The notes beneath the pieces are model-generated. The model worked only from the letters and a program-made list of their open reading frames with translations, did not search any database and was not told the DNA's origin. Shown one piece after another: positions 53,379 to 63,102 of a DNA stretch of 64,000 nucleotides; position 1 is the first letter of the stretch, and each line of letters opens with the position of its first letter. The stretch covers positions 62,001 through 126,000 of the forward strand of contig NZ_JPRK01000004.1 in assembly GCF_000832125.1 (NCBI RefSeq), read 5' to 3'. Origin of the DNA: Flavobacterium hibernum (lineage in GTDB: Bacteria; Bacteroidota; Bacteroidia; Flavobacteriales; Flavobacteriaceae). A program made the translations under genes and the position numbers.

Positions 53379-54824
53379 TTATAGTGCGCTTTGTACGATT
53401 AATGGATTAGCATCAACTTCTGCTTGCGGTACTTGGAATGTAAATTCCTTAGCTCCTCCAGCGTAGTCTAATCTTCCGAAAGCTGGGTGGTTTGTTCCTG
53501 TGTAAGTTCTTACAAGAGCAACTCCTAAACGTTTCATGTCAAACCATGCGTAACCTTCTCCCCATAATTCAATTCTTTTTTGAAGAATGATTTCAGATAT
53601 TAAAGCTGCACCAGTTTTTGTAGATAATACATAAGCTGGATCTCTTGTAATTGTTATGTCATACAAAAGTTGTTTTGCTGCACCTTCATTTCCTGATTTT
53701 GCTAAAGCTTCTGCTTCAATATAGTATAAAGAAGCTGATCTTAAGTAGATGTAATCTCCAGAATCAACTGTTGGATCTCTGAATTTTGTATTTGCGAATG
53801 CAGGTAATGCAGGGTAAAGTGGATTTCCAGTTGGAGCTACGAAAGCTTTCTTTCTGTAGTCAGTAGCAGGAATGCTATTGTACAGTCTTAAATCGATGTT
53901 TTTGTAGATTCCTAAACCTCCAGCGTATCCTGAATCATTTGTATTGTCGAAATGACTAAAGAAACTTGCAACGAATGTACTTTGAGCAGATGTAATTGTT
54001 GCTCCCCACATTGTTTCATTACCAGTAGTGATATCATAGAATCCAGTGTTCCAATCTGCTTGGTTAAGCAAAGTGTAGTTTTGTTTTGCTTTATGAGCAA
54101 AATCAGCTGCTTGTGGATATTTTCCCATTTCTAAGTAAACATCAGCTAAAAATGCTTGAGCTACAGATTGGTCTAATCCATCTTTGTTTGCACGTGTAAA
54201 ACCGTTAAGTAATACAACCGCTTCATTTAAATCTTTTTCGATTTGAGTGTAAACTTCGCTTACTGTAGCTCTAGCTTTACCTTGTAATGAAACTTCAGTG
54301 TAAAGAGGAACACATAATTTTGCTTCATTTCCTACATAAGTAGGTCCGTACATACGAGCTAACATAAAGTAGAAATAACCTCTTAAAGCTAAAGCTTGTC
54401 CTCTTAATGATTTTAAACTTGCATCGTCAGTATCAGCTGGAATAGCGCCAATAACAGTGTTAGCAACTTTAATTTGAGGATAGTACATACTCCATGCTAA
54501 TTTTGATCTTGAGTTGGTTTGTGTTCTTGCTAGGTAGTTATAGAAAGAACCATACCAGCTAGATTTTGTCATTAACTCATCATTAGACATCAAATCTGTT
54601 GCAGAAAGAATAGATTTGTGACCGTAATCTTCGTGGTTACCAGCGATAGATAGACCGTAAGATCTTAAAGCTGAATAAATCCCTGCGATAATTGCTTTGT
54701 TTGCCGCAGCAGACGTTCCAAGTTGTTCGTCATTGATTGTTGATTCCGGTTGTGTGTCAAGAAAATCTTTTGAGCAACCTGTAAGGATCAACAAGGACAT
54801 TGTTAATATTAATAATTTTTTCAT
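53379..54824 (-). CDS. SusD/RagB-type outer-membrane lipoprotein 1
   Basis: This 481-residue lipoprotein has the lipobox LTGC (Cys16), the opening SKDFLDTQPESTINDEQL, TPR-like helices and a SusD C-terminal domain (YIEAEALAKSGNEGAAKQLLYDI). SusD proteins are surface lids that catch glycans or other nutrients and hand them to the SusC channel. Its start is four bases after the stop of the SusC gene upstream, so the two form an operon. No glycoside hydrolase or sensor gene is next to it, so the ligand is open. Confidence 0.93.
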   Translation of the reverse strand: MKKLLILTMSLLILTGCSKDFLDTQPESTINDEQLGTSAAANKAIIAGIYSALRSYGLSIAGNHEDYGHKSILSATDLMSNDELMTKSSWYGSFYNYLARTQTNSRSKLAWSMYYPQIKVANTVIGAIPADTDDASLKSLRGQALALRGYFYFMLARMYGPTYVGNEAKLCVPLYTEVSLQGKARATVSEVYTQIEKDLNEAVVLLNGFTRANKDGLDQSVAQAFLADVYLEMGKYPQAADFAHKAKQNYTLLNQADWNTGFYDITTGNETMWGATITSAQSTFVASFFSHFDNTNDSGYAGGLGIYKNIDLRLYNSIPATDYRKKAFVAPTGNPLYPALPAFANTKFRDPTVDSGDYIYLRSASLYYIEAEALAKSGNEGAAKQLLYDITITRDPAYVLSTKTGAALISEIILQKRIELWGEGYAWFDMKRLGVALVRTYTGTNHPAFGRLDYAGGAKEFTFQVPQAEVDANPLIVQSAL

Positions 54825-54828
54825 GTTC

Positions 54829-57800
54829 TTAAAAATTTACTGTTAAACCAAATGAGATAGTTTTCATAACTCCATATACATTCAAAGATTGACCATTGTT
54901 TGATCTAGAACCTAAGTTACTCAATCTAGGATCCATTCCTTTTCTTTCTGACCATAATGCTAAATTACTTCCCATTAAGCTGAATTTAGTAGATGAAATA
55001 CCAAGATCTTGAAGTTTACTGTTTTTAAAATCGTAAGATAAAGAAACATCTTGTATACTTATGTAGTCTGATTTAATTAAGAAATAATCAGAAGCTGCCA
55101 TTTGTAAAGTAGAAACGTGATCAATTCTAGGGACATCAGAGTTTGGATTGTCTACAGTCCAAGCTTTTTCAACATCTTTGTGGTAGTTTTGTCCAATATT
55201 GTCTGAACCAGAGTACATTGCGCTTTGGTAAACGTTATCGTACATATATCCTCCAAATTGGTAAGCAAGACTAGCTTGTAATGTTAAGTTTTTGTAACGA
55301 ACTACAGTTCCAAAACCTCCATATACATCTGGATTTGCATTCTTTTTGTTTATGTATTGAGTTGCACTTCCGTAAACGCTAGTAGTTGTTCTACCAGTTA
55401 CAGCTCCTGATGCATCTTTTTGATCCATGTACCATAAAGAATTTCCGTTAGTTTTATCAACACCTGCAAACTCTCTTAAGTAGTAAGCATATGCAGGAGC
55501 TCCAACTTGGAAACGGAAGATACCCCCTGATACAAATGAATTTGGTAAAGCAGTGATCTCATTTTTGTAATGAGTTCCGTTTGCCCAGATATTAAAGTCA
55601 ACATCTTCAGTTTTGATTACATCAATACCAAGGTTGATCTCAATTCCTTTGTTAGCCATATCTCCAATGTTTTCACTAACAAAGTTTGTTCCTGTAGAAG
55701 GAGAAAGAGGTCTGTTGTAAATTAAATCACTTACTTTTCTTTCGAAATATTCAGCTTCAATGTTAACTCTGTTGAATAATTCGATTTCGAATCCAAGGTT
55801 CATGTTTTTTGAAACCTCCCATTTGATGTCTTTGTTTCCAGTGTAAACTTGTAGAACTGTTGCGTTTCCGTCAGCATCTGGTACAATTTCGTATTGATTT
55901 TGGTAAGCATAGTAATTTCTTGCTGAACCAAAATAACTACGGTGGCTAATTTGTGTACCTGAAGGATAGAAAATGTTATCATTTCCTTGCTCTCCGTAAC
56001 TTCCTTTAATTCTTAAGTCAGTTACAACTTTAGATTTAGGGAAGAAAGATTCTTTTGCAACTGACCATGCAGCTCCAAAACCGTAGAAATTACCCCATCT
56101 GTTATCTGGAGAGAATACTGAAGATCCATCTCTTCTGAAACTTCCATTAACAAAATATTTGTCTTTGTAGCTATAGTTTACTCTTGAGAAGTATCCTTCA
56201 ACGTTGTATAAATCATTATAACCATCTACATAGTTATATTTAGTTGCGTTGCTTAATACTGGTAAACCAGGAATAACAACTCCACTTTTTTGTCCTGCTA
56301 ACATTTTTGATGTAAAATCAGATGATTCGTGACCAACAAGGATATCCAAAGTGTGGTTTCCGAATGATTTTTTCCAAGACAATAATTGTTGGTTAGTGAT
56401 CGTGTAATCATTAGAAGTAGCAGTACCAATTCTACCACCTACTCCCATATCGTCACCACCTTCTCCAGTAGTTCCGTTTAAGTAATATCCAGATAATAAA
56501 TCATATCCAAGGTTGTATCTGAAGTTGAAGTTTTTTAAGAAATCAATAGAAACATAACCTCTTGCACCAAATTTATTTTCTTGGTTTAAGTTTGTGTTTA
56601 ATAAAGTAGTCGCATATGGATTTAAATTTCCTCCATAAGGACGAACTCCGCTTTTGTTAAACTCATAAATTCTGCTTCCGTCAGTATTAGTTACAAAATT
56701 TCCTGCAGCATCTCTTTGCCAGATAGTATAAATAGGAGCAATGTTTCTAGACCAGCCAAATAAGTTACTATATGTTGAAGAGCTTACTTGAGAAATTGGA
56801 GCATTTTGATCTGTGTTAGCATAGTTTAAGTTAGCTCCAACTTTAATTTTGCTGTTTACGTTGTAATCTACGTTTGCTCTAACCGTTGCACGTTTAAAGT
56901 CTGAGTTGATTGTGTAACCGTTATCTTTTAAGTATCCAACAGATAAGTAAGAACTTAGGTTGTCAGTACTGCTAGATAAGCTTAAGAAATGTTCAGTTCT
57001 TGTTGCATCTCTAAATAATTCTTTAGCCCAATCATCATGATATAATAAACTAGCATTTGAATTAATTTTTCCAGTAGCTGTGTTTATTACTTGGTTGTTA
57101 GCTACATTATAGTTGTTGTATCCTAATGAATAAGAATCTCCTTTAATTAATGTGTTAGCTGCAATTGTAGATGCATTAGCTGCAGTTTGTCCTCCGAAGA
57201 TTAAACCACTTTTAATTCTGCTATAAACAGTTTCGTAGTATTCTCCTGGATCTTTAATCATGTCGTACTCAGGTACAGCTCTTGAGTTAACCCCGATTTT
57301 AGTTTCGTAAGTTACTCTTAATTGTCCTTTTTTACCTTTTTTAGTTGTAACAATGATTACACCATTTGCTCCTCTACTTCCGTATAAAGCATTTGAAGAT
57401 GCATCTTTCAAGAAACTGATAGATTCAATATCTTGAGTTGCAATTGCGTTAATGTCGCCATTGTAAGGAATACCATCAACAACGTATAAAGGTGCGTTAG
57501 AAGATGATAATGATCCAATACCTCTAAATCTTACTTGAGGAGGATCTCCTGGTTGCCCTGAGTTTGCTTGAATTTGTACACCGGCAACTTTACCAGTTAA
57601 AGATTGAATTGCATTTGAAGCTTGAGTGTTCTCCAAAGCTTTTGCATCAATTTTTGTAACTGCTCCAGTGATCTCAGATTTTTTTTGAGTTCCGAAGGCA
57701 ACAACTACAACTCCTTCAAGTTCTAGTGCGTCTCCTGCTAGTTTAGCATTAACAGTTGTAGATGTAGCAGGTTCTTCTTTTGCTTTCATCCCAATGTAAG

Positions 57801-58020
57801 TAAAGACCAAAATTTGACTTGGAGAAGCTTTAATAGAATACTTTCCGTCAAAATCTGTTTGTGTTCCTGTCTTTGTTCCTTTTACTAATACACTAACACC
57901 TGGGATAGGCATTCCTGTATTATCAGAAACAATTCCTGAAACAACTCTTTCTTGCGCAAATGTGATCTGCGCCATTAGCACTAATAATAGTACTATAAAA
58001 CCATTGAATTTTAGTTTCAT
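54829..58020 (-). CDS. SusC/RagA-type TonB-linked outer-membrane protein 1
   Basis: This 1063-residue protein has a signal peptide (to TFA-QER, about 22), a carboxypeptidase-D-like regulatory domain (about 25-105), a TonB plug (about 115-235, with VVVVAFGTQKK, VRFRGIGSLSS, YVVDGIPYNG and ASSNALYGSRGANGVIIVTTKKG) and a barrel ending in an aromatic residue (LTVNF). It forms the channel under the SusD lid. Its first 79 residues share 66 identities with SusC 2. The leader also resembles that of SusC 2. The domain set Regulatory-Plug reappears inside the macroglobulin gene at 37-44 kb. Confidence 0.95.
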   Translation of the reverse strand: MKLKFNGFIVLLLVLMAQITFAQERVVSGIVSDNTGMPIPGVSVLVKGTKTGTQTDFDGKYSIKASPSQILVFTYIGMKAKEEPATSTTVNAKLAGDALELEGVVVVAFGTQKKSEITGAVTKIDAKALENTQASNAIQSLTGKVAGVQIQANSGQPGDPPQVRFRGIGSLSSSNAPLYVVDGIPYNGDINAIATQDIESISFLKDASSNALYGSRGANGVIIVTTKKGKKGQLRVTYETKIGVNSRAVPEYDMIKDPGEYYETVYSRIKSGLIFGGQTAANASTIAANTLIKGDSYSLGYNNYNVANNQVINTATGKINSNASLLYHDDWAKELFRDATRTEHFLSLSSSTDNLSSYLSVGYLKDNGYTINSDFKRATVRANVDYNVNSKIKVGANLNYANTDQNAPISQVSSSTYSNLFGWSRNIAPIYTIWQRDAAGNFVTNTDGSRIYEFNKSGVRPYGGNLNPYATTLLNTNLNQENKFGARGYVSIDFLKNFNFRYNLGYDLLSGYYLNGTTGEGGDDMGVGGRIGTATSNDYTITNQQLLSWKKSFGNHTLDILVGHESSDFTSKMLAGQKSGVVIPGLPVLSNATKYNYVDGYNDLYNVEGYFSRVNYSYKDKYFVNGSFRRDGSSVFSPDNRWGNFYGFGAAWSVAKESFFPKSKVVTDLRIKGSYGEQGNDNIFYPSGTQISHRSYFGSARNYYAYQNQYEIVPDADGNATVLQVYTGNKDIKWEVSKNMNLGFEIELFNRVNIEAEYFERKVSDLIYNRPLSPSTGTNFVSENIGDMANKGIEINLGIDVIKTEDVDFNIWANGTHYKNEITALPNSFVSGGIFRFQVGAPAYAYYLREFAGVDKTNGNSLWYMDQKDASGAVTGRTTTSVYGSATQYINKKNANPDVYGGFGTVVRYKNLTLQASLAYQFGGYMYDNVYQSAMYSGSDNIGQNYHKDVEKAWTVDNPNSDVPRIDHVSTLQMAASDYFLIKSDYISIQDVSLSYDFKNSKLQDLGISSTKFSLMGSNLALWSERKGMDPRLSNLGSRSNNGQSLNVYGVMKTISFGLTVNF

Positions 58021-58216
58021 TTTTAAATGTTTTGAATTAGTATCGCAAAAATCCTAATTATTTGTTAATGTTCCTAGTTAAAGTTCTTCTTTTTTACATC
58101 CAAGTAACGATATTTTAACATTTGGACTGGTTTTGCTGTGAAAAATAACACTTTGCGAGCCAAAAAGTTTTGTTTTTTTTATGTTTTTACGGCTTTTTGT
58201 GAAGTTTAAGCAAAAA

Positions 58217-58243
58217 AAAACCATCGGTCGAGCCGATGGTTTT
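58217..58243 (-). terminator. Terminator of the second SusC-SusD pair
   Basis: Arms AAAACCATCGG and CCGATGGTTTT with a 5-base loop and a T run on the minus strand; it lies 20 bases after the SusD stop. Confidence 0.88.
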
Positions 58244-58263
58244 AAAATTTTATGCTTTTCGAA

Positions 58264-59778
58264 TTAAAATTTATCCCAAAAAATGTGTATTGTTAATTTG
58301 TCTCCGCCAATTGCTGTAGAAGCAGCTTGCCAGTTTGTACCATTAACAGTTTGTTCCTCGCTTGGATAAGTCCATCTAACAGGTACTTTTCCTTCTGAAG
58401 CAGCTACAGATCTTGGATGAGATATCAAGATTGGAAAATCTAGCCTTCTGTATGCGGTCCAGGATTGGAAACTTCTATTATATAAAGCAATCCATTCTTG
58501 GTAGCCAATTTTTTCTTGCCATGTTCCTGTACCAGTTCCTGGGAAACCTGCTATTGGTGTTGTGGCTGCTGTAGTATAAGCTACCTGAGGATTAGTTAAA
58601 TAAGTATTTGTGTCCTCTGGAGTTACTCCCCAGAATTCACAAGATAAAGTAATGGCTTTCTTGTAATAATATTCTGGAGTGTTTCCTACAGCATATCCTC
58701 TTGCGGCGGCTTCAGCTAAGTAGAAATTAACTTCAAATGCTTCTAGTAAAACACCTGGTGCTGCTGGTTTTTTGATTGCATCACCAACGTGAGAATATGT
58801 GGATTCATATGGAAGAGCGTTTTGGGCTCCAGGTATTCCTCCTTTGTATGAACCATCAGCCATTGGTGTGAAGAAAATTGGTCTTCTTGGATCTGATGTT
58901 GAGTTCATTCTGTCAATTATTGTTGTTGCAGGAACGAAATCATTTCTTTGACTAGCGATCAAGTTGTCGAAAATAGGATTGTAGTTCGGGGCAAACGAAG
59001 CGTATACAAATAATGCATTTTCAAGGTTTTTTAATAAAACTCCTGCATTATAAGCTTCTTCGATAGTGGTTTTAGCTAAAGCTGGGCTAATGTCTGCAAG
59101 GTTGGTTCCTAGTTTTAGTTTTAATGAATTGGCAAATATTTTCCAACTTGCAACATCTCCTTTGTAAACTAAATCACCTGTATTAAAACTTTTTCCGCTT
59201 GTATCTAATTTAGCGATAGCAGCGTTCAAACGAGTAATTAATTTTGGATAGATTTCAGTATCATTGTCATACTTAGGTAAAATGATTTTTGGGTTTTGTA
59301 ATGATTCTGTGTAAGGAACATCTCCAAAGGTATCAACCAAAATTTGATAAGTATATACTCTTAAAACTTCTAGTATTGCAACTTTGTTTTGCTGTTGCTT
59401 TGCCCAATCGCTGTCTGATACTGTAGCAGGTTTTGTTTCTTTGCTTAAAACTTCTTCAGAAGTTTGAAGATTTCCTAGAACATCTTGATATAATTTAGTC
59501 CAGTGGGTATCTGGAATTGTTCTATTTATTAAGTTGTATCTTGACTCTGCTGTGTACAATGTAGCAGCCCAATATTGTACATAATAACGAAGTGGGTTAT
59601 TGTTTACACTTGGAGTTGTTAATTGATCTGTTAATTCTTTTTGAGCATTTGTTAGTAATGATTCTGCCGAAGCGTCATAAGCTTTTTTTGAGTCATCATT
59701 AAAATTCTCATTGTCACTAACACAACTCGATAGAGTTAGGACGGTTAGTGTTACTATTGATAGAAATATCTTTTTCAT
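58264..59778 (-). CDS. SusD-like outer-membrane lipoprotein 2 (SusD-like_2 type)
   Basis: This 504-residue lipoprotein has a lipobox (SSC, Cys19) and the pattern of the SusD-like_2 group: AESLLTNAQKELTDQLTTPSVNNNPLRYYVQYWAAT, and helical repeats, differing from the classical SusD at 53379-54824. It has a poor match to the RagB C-terminal domain. It starts six bases after the SusC 2 stop, so it is coupled with it. Members of this group often bind peptides or unknown substrates. Ligand unknown. Confidence 0.88.
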   Translation of the reverse strand: MKKIFLSIVTLTVLTLSSCVSDNENFNDDSKKAYDASAESLLTNAQKELTDQLTTPSVNNNPLRYYVQYWAATLYTAESRYNLINRTIPDTHWTKLYQDVLGNLQTSEEVLSKETKPATVSDSDWAKQQQNKVAILEVLRVYTYQILVDTFGDVPYTESLQNPKIILPKYDNDTEIYPKLITRLNAAIAKLDTSGKSFNTGDLVYKGDVASWKIFANSLKLKLGTNLADISPALAKTTIEEAYNAGVLLKNLENALFVYASFAPNYNPIFDNLIASQRNDFVPATTIIDRMNSTSDPRRPIFFTPMADGSYKGGIPGAQNALPYESTYSHVGDAIKKPAAPGVLLEAFEVNFYLAEAAARGYAVGNTPEYYYKKAITLSCEFWGVTPEDTNTYLTNPQVAYTTAATTPIAGFPGTGTGTWQEKIGYQEWIALYNRSFQSWTAYRRLDFPILISHPRSVAASEGKVPVRWTYPSEEQTVNGTNWQAASTAIGGDKLTIHIFWDKF

Positions 59779-59783
59779 TTTGA

Positions 59784-62700
59784 CTAGAAGTTAAGTTTTA
59801 CATTAAATGAGTATACTTTTGTTGCTGGCATAACTCCTGATTGAAATCCTTGTATGTTTCCTGCTGATGAACCTGCTTCAGGGTCAGCGTATGGAAGGTT
59901 TTTTTGAATGATCCAAAGGTTGTTTCCAATTACACTAAAAGATAACCCTTTAAGTTTTAGTTTATCTAATATTTGTGATGGAACTGTGTAGGTAAGTGCT
60001 ACTTCTCTCAATTTAACAAATGAGCCATCATATATATAAGCTTTTGTTGGGTTTGAGTCTGAACTGAAAGCAGTACCTGTTCCTGATGTTGAAGCATCTA
60101 TTCTAGTTGTATTTGGTGTTCCGTCTTCTTTTACTCCAGGTAAAATAACACCACCGCTATCGTTTCCTCCAGTTAAAGGATTTCTTACTGAGTTTCCTAA
60201 GTCATTTAATCCTAGATCGTAGATTCCTGTTTCTTGTCCGTAAGCTTGATCCAGAGAGAAAATATCTCCACCTTTTTTAACATCAATCAAGAAGCTGAAT
60301 GCGATGTTTTTGTAAGCAAATCTATTAGATACACCGCCAATCCATTTTGCTTGAGTATTACCAATAACTTTGTTTGATTCTAATACGTAAAACCCGTCTT
60401 CATCAACCACTCTATTTCCTTTAGTGTCATAAGTATAGTCAGTTCCTCTTAAAGCTCCGTATGATTGTCCGACAGTTGCATTAAGTGATGCTCCTCCTTG
60501 AAAATCTGCTAATAATAAGTTGTCTCTTCCTTGGTTTAAAGATTTTACGGTGTTTTTGTTAGTTGACCAGTTGATACCAAGATCCCATGAGAAATTATCT
60601 GTTTTAACTACTTTTCCTGATAAGGCTAATTCAATACCTTTGTTTTCTATGTCTCCAGCGTTAACAGTTGAGTAGTTTACACCTGTAGAAGTTGATTGTG
60701 GTACGTTGAAGATTTGGTCTTCTGTATTTGTTTTGTATAAAGACAAATCGAAGCTTAATCTGTTTTTGAACATTGTCATCTCTAAACCTGCTTCCCAAGC
60801 TTTTTGAGTCTCCGGTTTTAAATTAGCAAAATCTAAATAAGTAGGGCTGTTTCCGAAAAGAGGATTTCCATCGATTCCATAATTATTTACTTTAGCTCCT
60901 AATCTACCAGCTGCTGGGTCATTACCAACTTGAGCATAGTTAATTCTTACTTTTCCTAATGATAACCAATCTTGGTGTAATAATTCAGAAAAAATTAAAC
61001 TTGATCCAATAGAGTAGTAGTTGTAATTGCTGTTTTCTGTTGGAAGGGCTGTACTTTTGTCATTTCTAAAAGACCCTTCTAAGAATAATGTTTTCTTGTA
61101 GTCTAAAGATAATTGTGCATACAAACCAGATTTTTCATAAGTAATTTGAGATTCTCTTGCAGGTAAGAATACATTTGAGTTTTCTAAAGTGTATAAGCCT
61201 GGAGATGCTAAACCTCCTGTTGTTGAAGATTGAATCGAGTAGGCATCTGATCTTAAGAATGTGTATCCTCCTAATGCTTTTGCTCCAATATCATCATTTA
61301 GGTGAAAATTGTACGTAGCAATGAAGTCGTAAGTTTGTTGCATGAAATCTCTTTTGTATATAGAGTAGCCTGAGCTGTCATTGGCTCCACTAATTCCAAA
61401 TGTTTCAGCGTGGCTACCTACAGCTTTTCTTAATTCTTGCTGATCGTTAGAGTAGTCGATAGTTGCGCGACCTAAAACGGTAAAGTCTTTAGCTATGTCG
61501 TAAGATAAGCTTGTTCCGGCTAAAAATCTTGTTCTGGAATCTTGCTCGTAGTTTTGGTATCTATCAAAGTAAGGATTGTTCCAGAAATTGGCGGCTAAAT
61601 TACCGTTTGTTGGATCAGTCATGTTCCAAGTAATATTTTGACCACTTCTGTTGTATTCTCTTTCTAATTCTTTCATGTCAACGTTCGTTGCCCACCATTG
61701 TCTGAAACCTCCAATAAAGTTGTCTCCATAACCAGTATTATTTCTACCAGTTGTATTTTGGTCGGTAAGAGTAAAAAACGCAGTTGATGTTAGTCTGTCG
61801 GATAAGTTTCTTGAGAAGCTACCGTTAAGAGAGTTTTTGTTTAATAAACTGTTTGGTAATACACCGGTATTATTAATGTTTGTGAATCCAAGATTGTATG
61901 ATCCTTTGTCATCACCACCACTTAAATTTACGTTATTTGTGTAAGTGGTCGATTTTTGGAAAAATGAAGTAGGGTTGTTTTTTGCTGCTACCCAAGGAGT
62001 TGCTTTTCCGTAGTTTGGGTTTCCTAGTACAAATGCGTTCCATTGGTATACCATGATGCTAGGGTCGAACTTGTTTCCATAAGAAGCATCGTCCCCTGTT
62101 GAAGACACTAATGCATTTGGATCCCCAAAAAGGCCAGGTGATGAATAACTACTGTCTTCCCCAGCATATCCTTCACCGTATTGAGTTTGGTATCTTGGCA
62201 TAGTGCTTTTGTCAATAGCTCCAACAGATACCGTTGAGCTAACGGATACTCCTAAAGCGGTATTCTTTTTTCCTTTTTTAGTAGTAATCATAATTGCCCC
62301 GTTTGATGCTTGGCTACCATAAAGAGCTGTTGCAGCTGCGCCTTTAAGAACGTTAATTGTTTCGATGTTGTTTGGGTCAATATCAGATGCGGCGTTACCA
62401 AAGTCAAAACCTTGTTTCCCGTTTTGTGAATCTGTATCATTTAAATTTGCGTTACTAACTGCAACACCGTCAATAACAATTAAGGCCTGGTTGTTACCAG
62501 TGATACTTTTTACACCTCTTAGTACAATGTTTGTTGATCCTCCAAAGTTAGAATTTGTCTTAACTTCCAAACCGGCAACTTTTCCTGATAAGTTGTTTAG
62601 GAAGTTGTTTGTTGGAGAGCTGTTTACTTGTTCAGCTGTAACTAATTGAGATGAATATCCTAAAGATTTTTTCTCTCTTTTAACTCCAAGGGCCGTTGTA

Positions 62701-63017
62701 ACGACAACGCCTTCGAGTTCCTGTGCTGCATCACCAAGTTTTACATTGATTAGTGATGAGTTTGCGGCTACCTCTTGGGTTTTCATTCCAATGTAGCTAA
62801 AAACCAAAATTTGGTTTGTTGATGCTTTGATAGAAAATTTCCCATCAAAATCTGTTTGAGTGCCAGATTTTGTTCCCTTAACTAATACACTTACGCCTGG
62901 CAAGGGCATTCCTGCATTGTCGGAAACTGTACCTGTAACGGCTCTTTCTTGCGCAAAAGTTAGTTGCGCCATTAGCACTAGTAGTAGTGCTAAGAATCCA
63001 TTGAACTTTAGTTTCAT
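59784..63017 (-). CDS. SusC/RagA-type TonB-linked outer-membrane protein 2
   Basis: This 1077-residue protein has a signal peptide (to TFA-QER), a carboxypeptidase-D-like domain (LPGVSVLVKGTKSGTQ, DFDGKFSIKAS), a plug (VVTTALGVKREKKSLGYSS, VLRGVKSITGNN, IVIDGVAVSN, AAATALYGSQASNGAIMITTKKG) and a barrel ending VKLNF. The plug motif ALGVKREKKSLGYSSQ is the RagA subgroup form. It is upstream of SusD-like 2. The barrel diverges strongly from SusC 1, while the N-terminus is almost the same. Confidence 0.95.
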   Translation of the reverse strand: MKLKFNGFLALLLVLMAQLTFAQERAVTGTVSDNAGMPLPGVSVLVKGTKSGTQTDFDGKFSIKASTNQILVFSYIGMKTQEVAANSSLINVKLGDAAQELEGVVVTTALGVKREKKSLGYSSQLVTAEQVNSSPTNNFLNNLSGKVAGLEVKTNSNFGGSTNIVLRGVKSITGNNQALIVIDGVAVSNANLNDTDSQNGKQGFDFGNAASDIDPNNIETINVLKGAAATALYGSQASNGAIMITTKKGKKNTALGVSVSSTVSVGAIDKSTMPRYQTQYGEGYAGEDSSYSSPGLFGDPNALVSSTGDDASYGNKFDPSIMVYQWNAFVLGNPNYGKATPWVAAKNNPTSFFQKSTTYTNNVNLSGGDDKGSYNLGFTNINNTGVLPNSLLNKNSLNGSFSRNLSDRLTSTAFFTLTDQNTTGRNNTGYGDNFIGGFRQWWATNVDMKELEREYNRSGQNITWNMTDPTNGNLAANFWNNPYFDRYQNYEQDSRTRFLAGTSLSYDIAKDFTVLGRATIDYSNDQQELRKAVGSHAETFGISGANDSSGYSIYKRDFMQQTYDFIATYNFHLNDDIGAKALGGYTFLRSDAYSIQSSTTGGLASPGLYTLENSNVFLPARESQITYEKSGLYAQLSLDYKKTLFLEGSFRNDKSTALPTENSNYNYYSIGSSLIFSELLHQDWLSLGKVRINYAQVGNDPAAGRLGAKVNNYGIDGNPLFGNSPTYLDFANLKPETQKAWEAGLEMTMFKNRLSFDLSLYKTNTEDQIFNVPQSTSTGVNYSTVNAGDIENKGIELALSGKVVKTDNFSWDLGINWSTNKNTVKSLNQGRDNLLLADFQGGASLNATVGQSYGALRGTDYTYDTKGNRVVDEDGFYVLESNKVIGNTQAKWIGGVSNRFAYKNIAFSFLIDVKKGGDIFSLDQAYGQETGIYDLGLNDLGNSVRNPLTGGNDSGGVILPGVKEDGTPNTTRIDASTSGTGTAFSSDSNPTKAYIYDGSFVKLREVALTYTVPSQILDKLKLKGLSFSVIGNNLWIIQKNLPYADPEAGSSAGNIQGFQSGVMPATKVYSFNVKLNF

Positions 63018-63102
63018 TTTTAAATATTTTGAATTAGTTCAACAAAACTCTTAATAATTTGTTAACTTTCCTAATGATAATTTAAAGTTTTTCCGTCATG
63101 AG

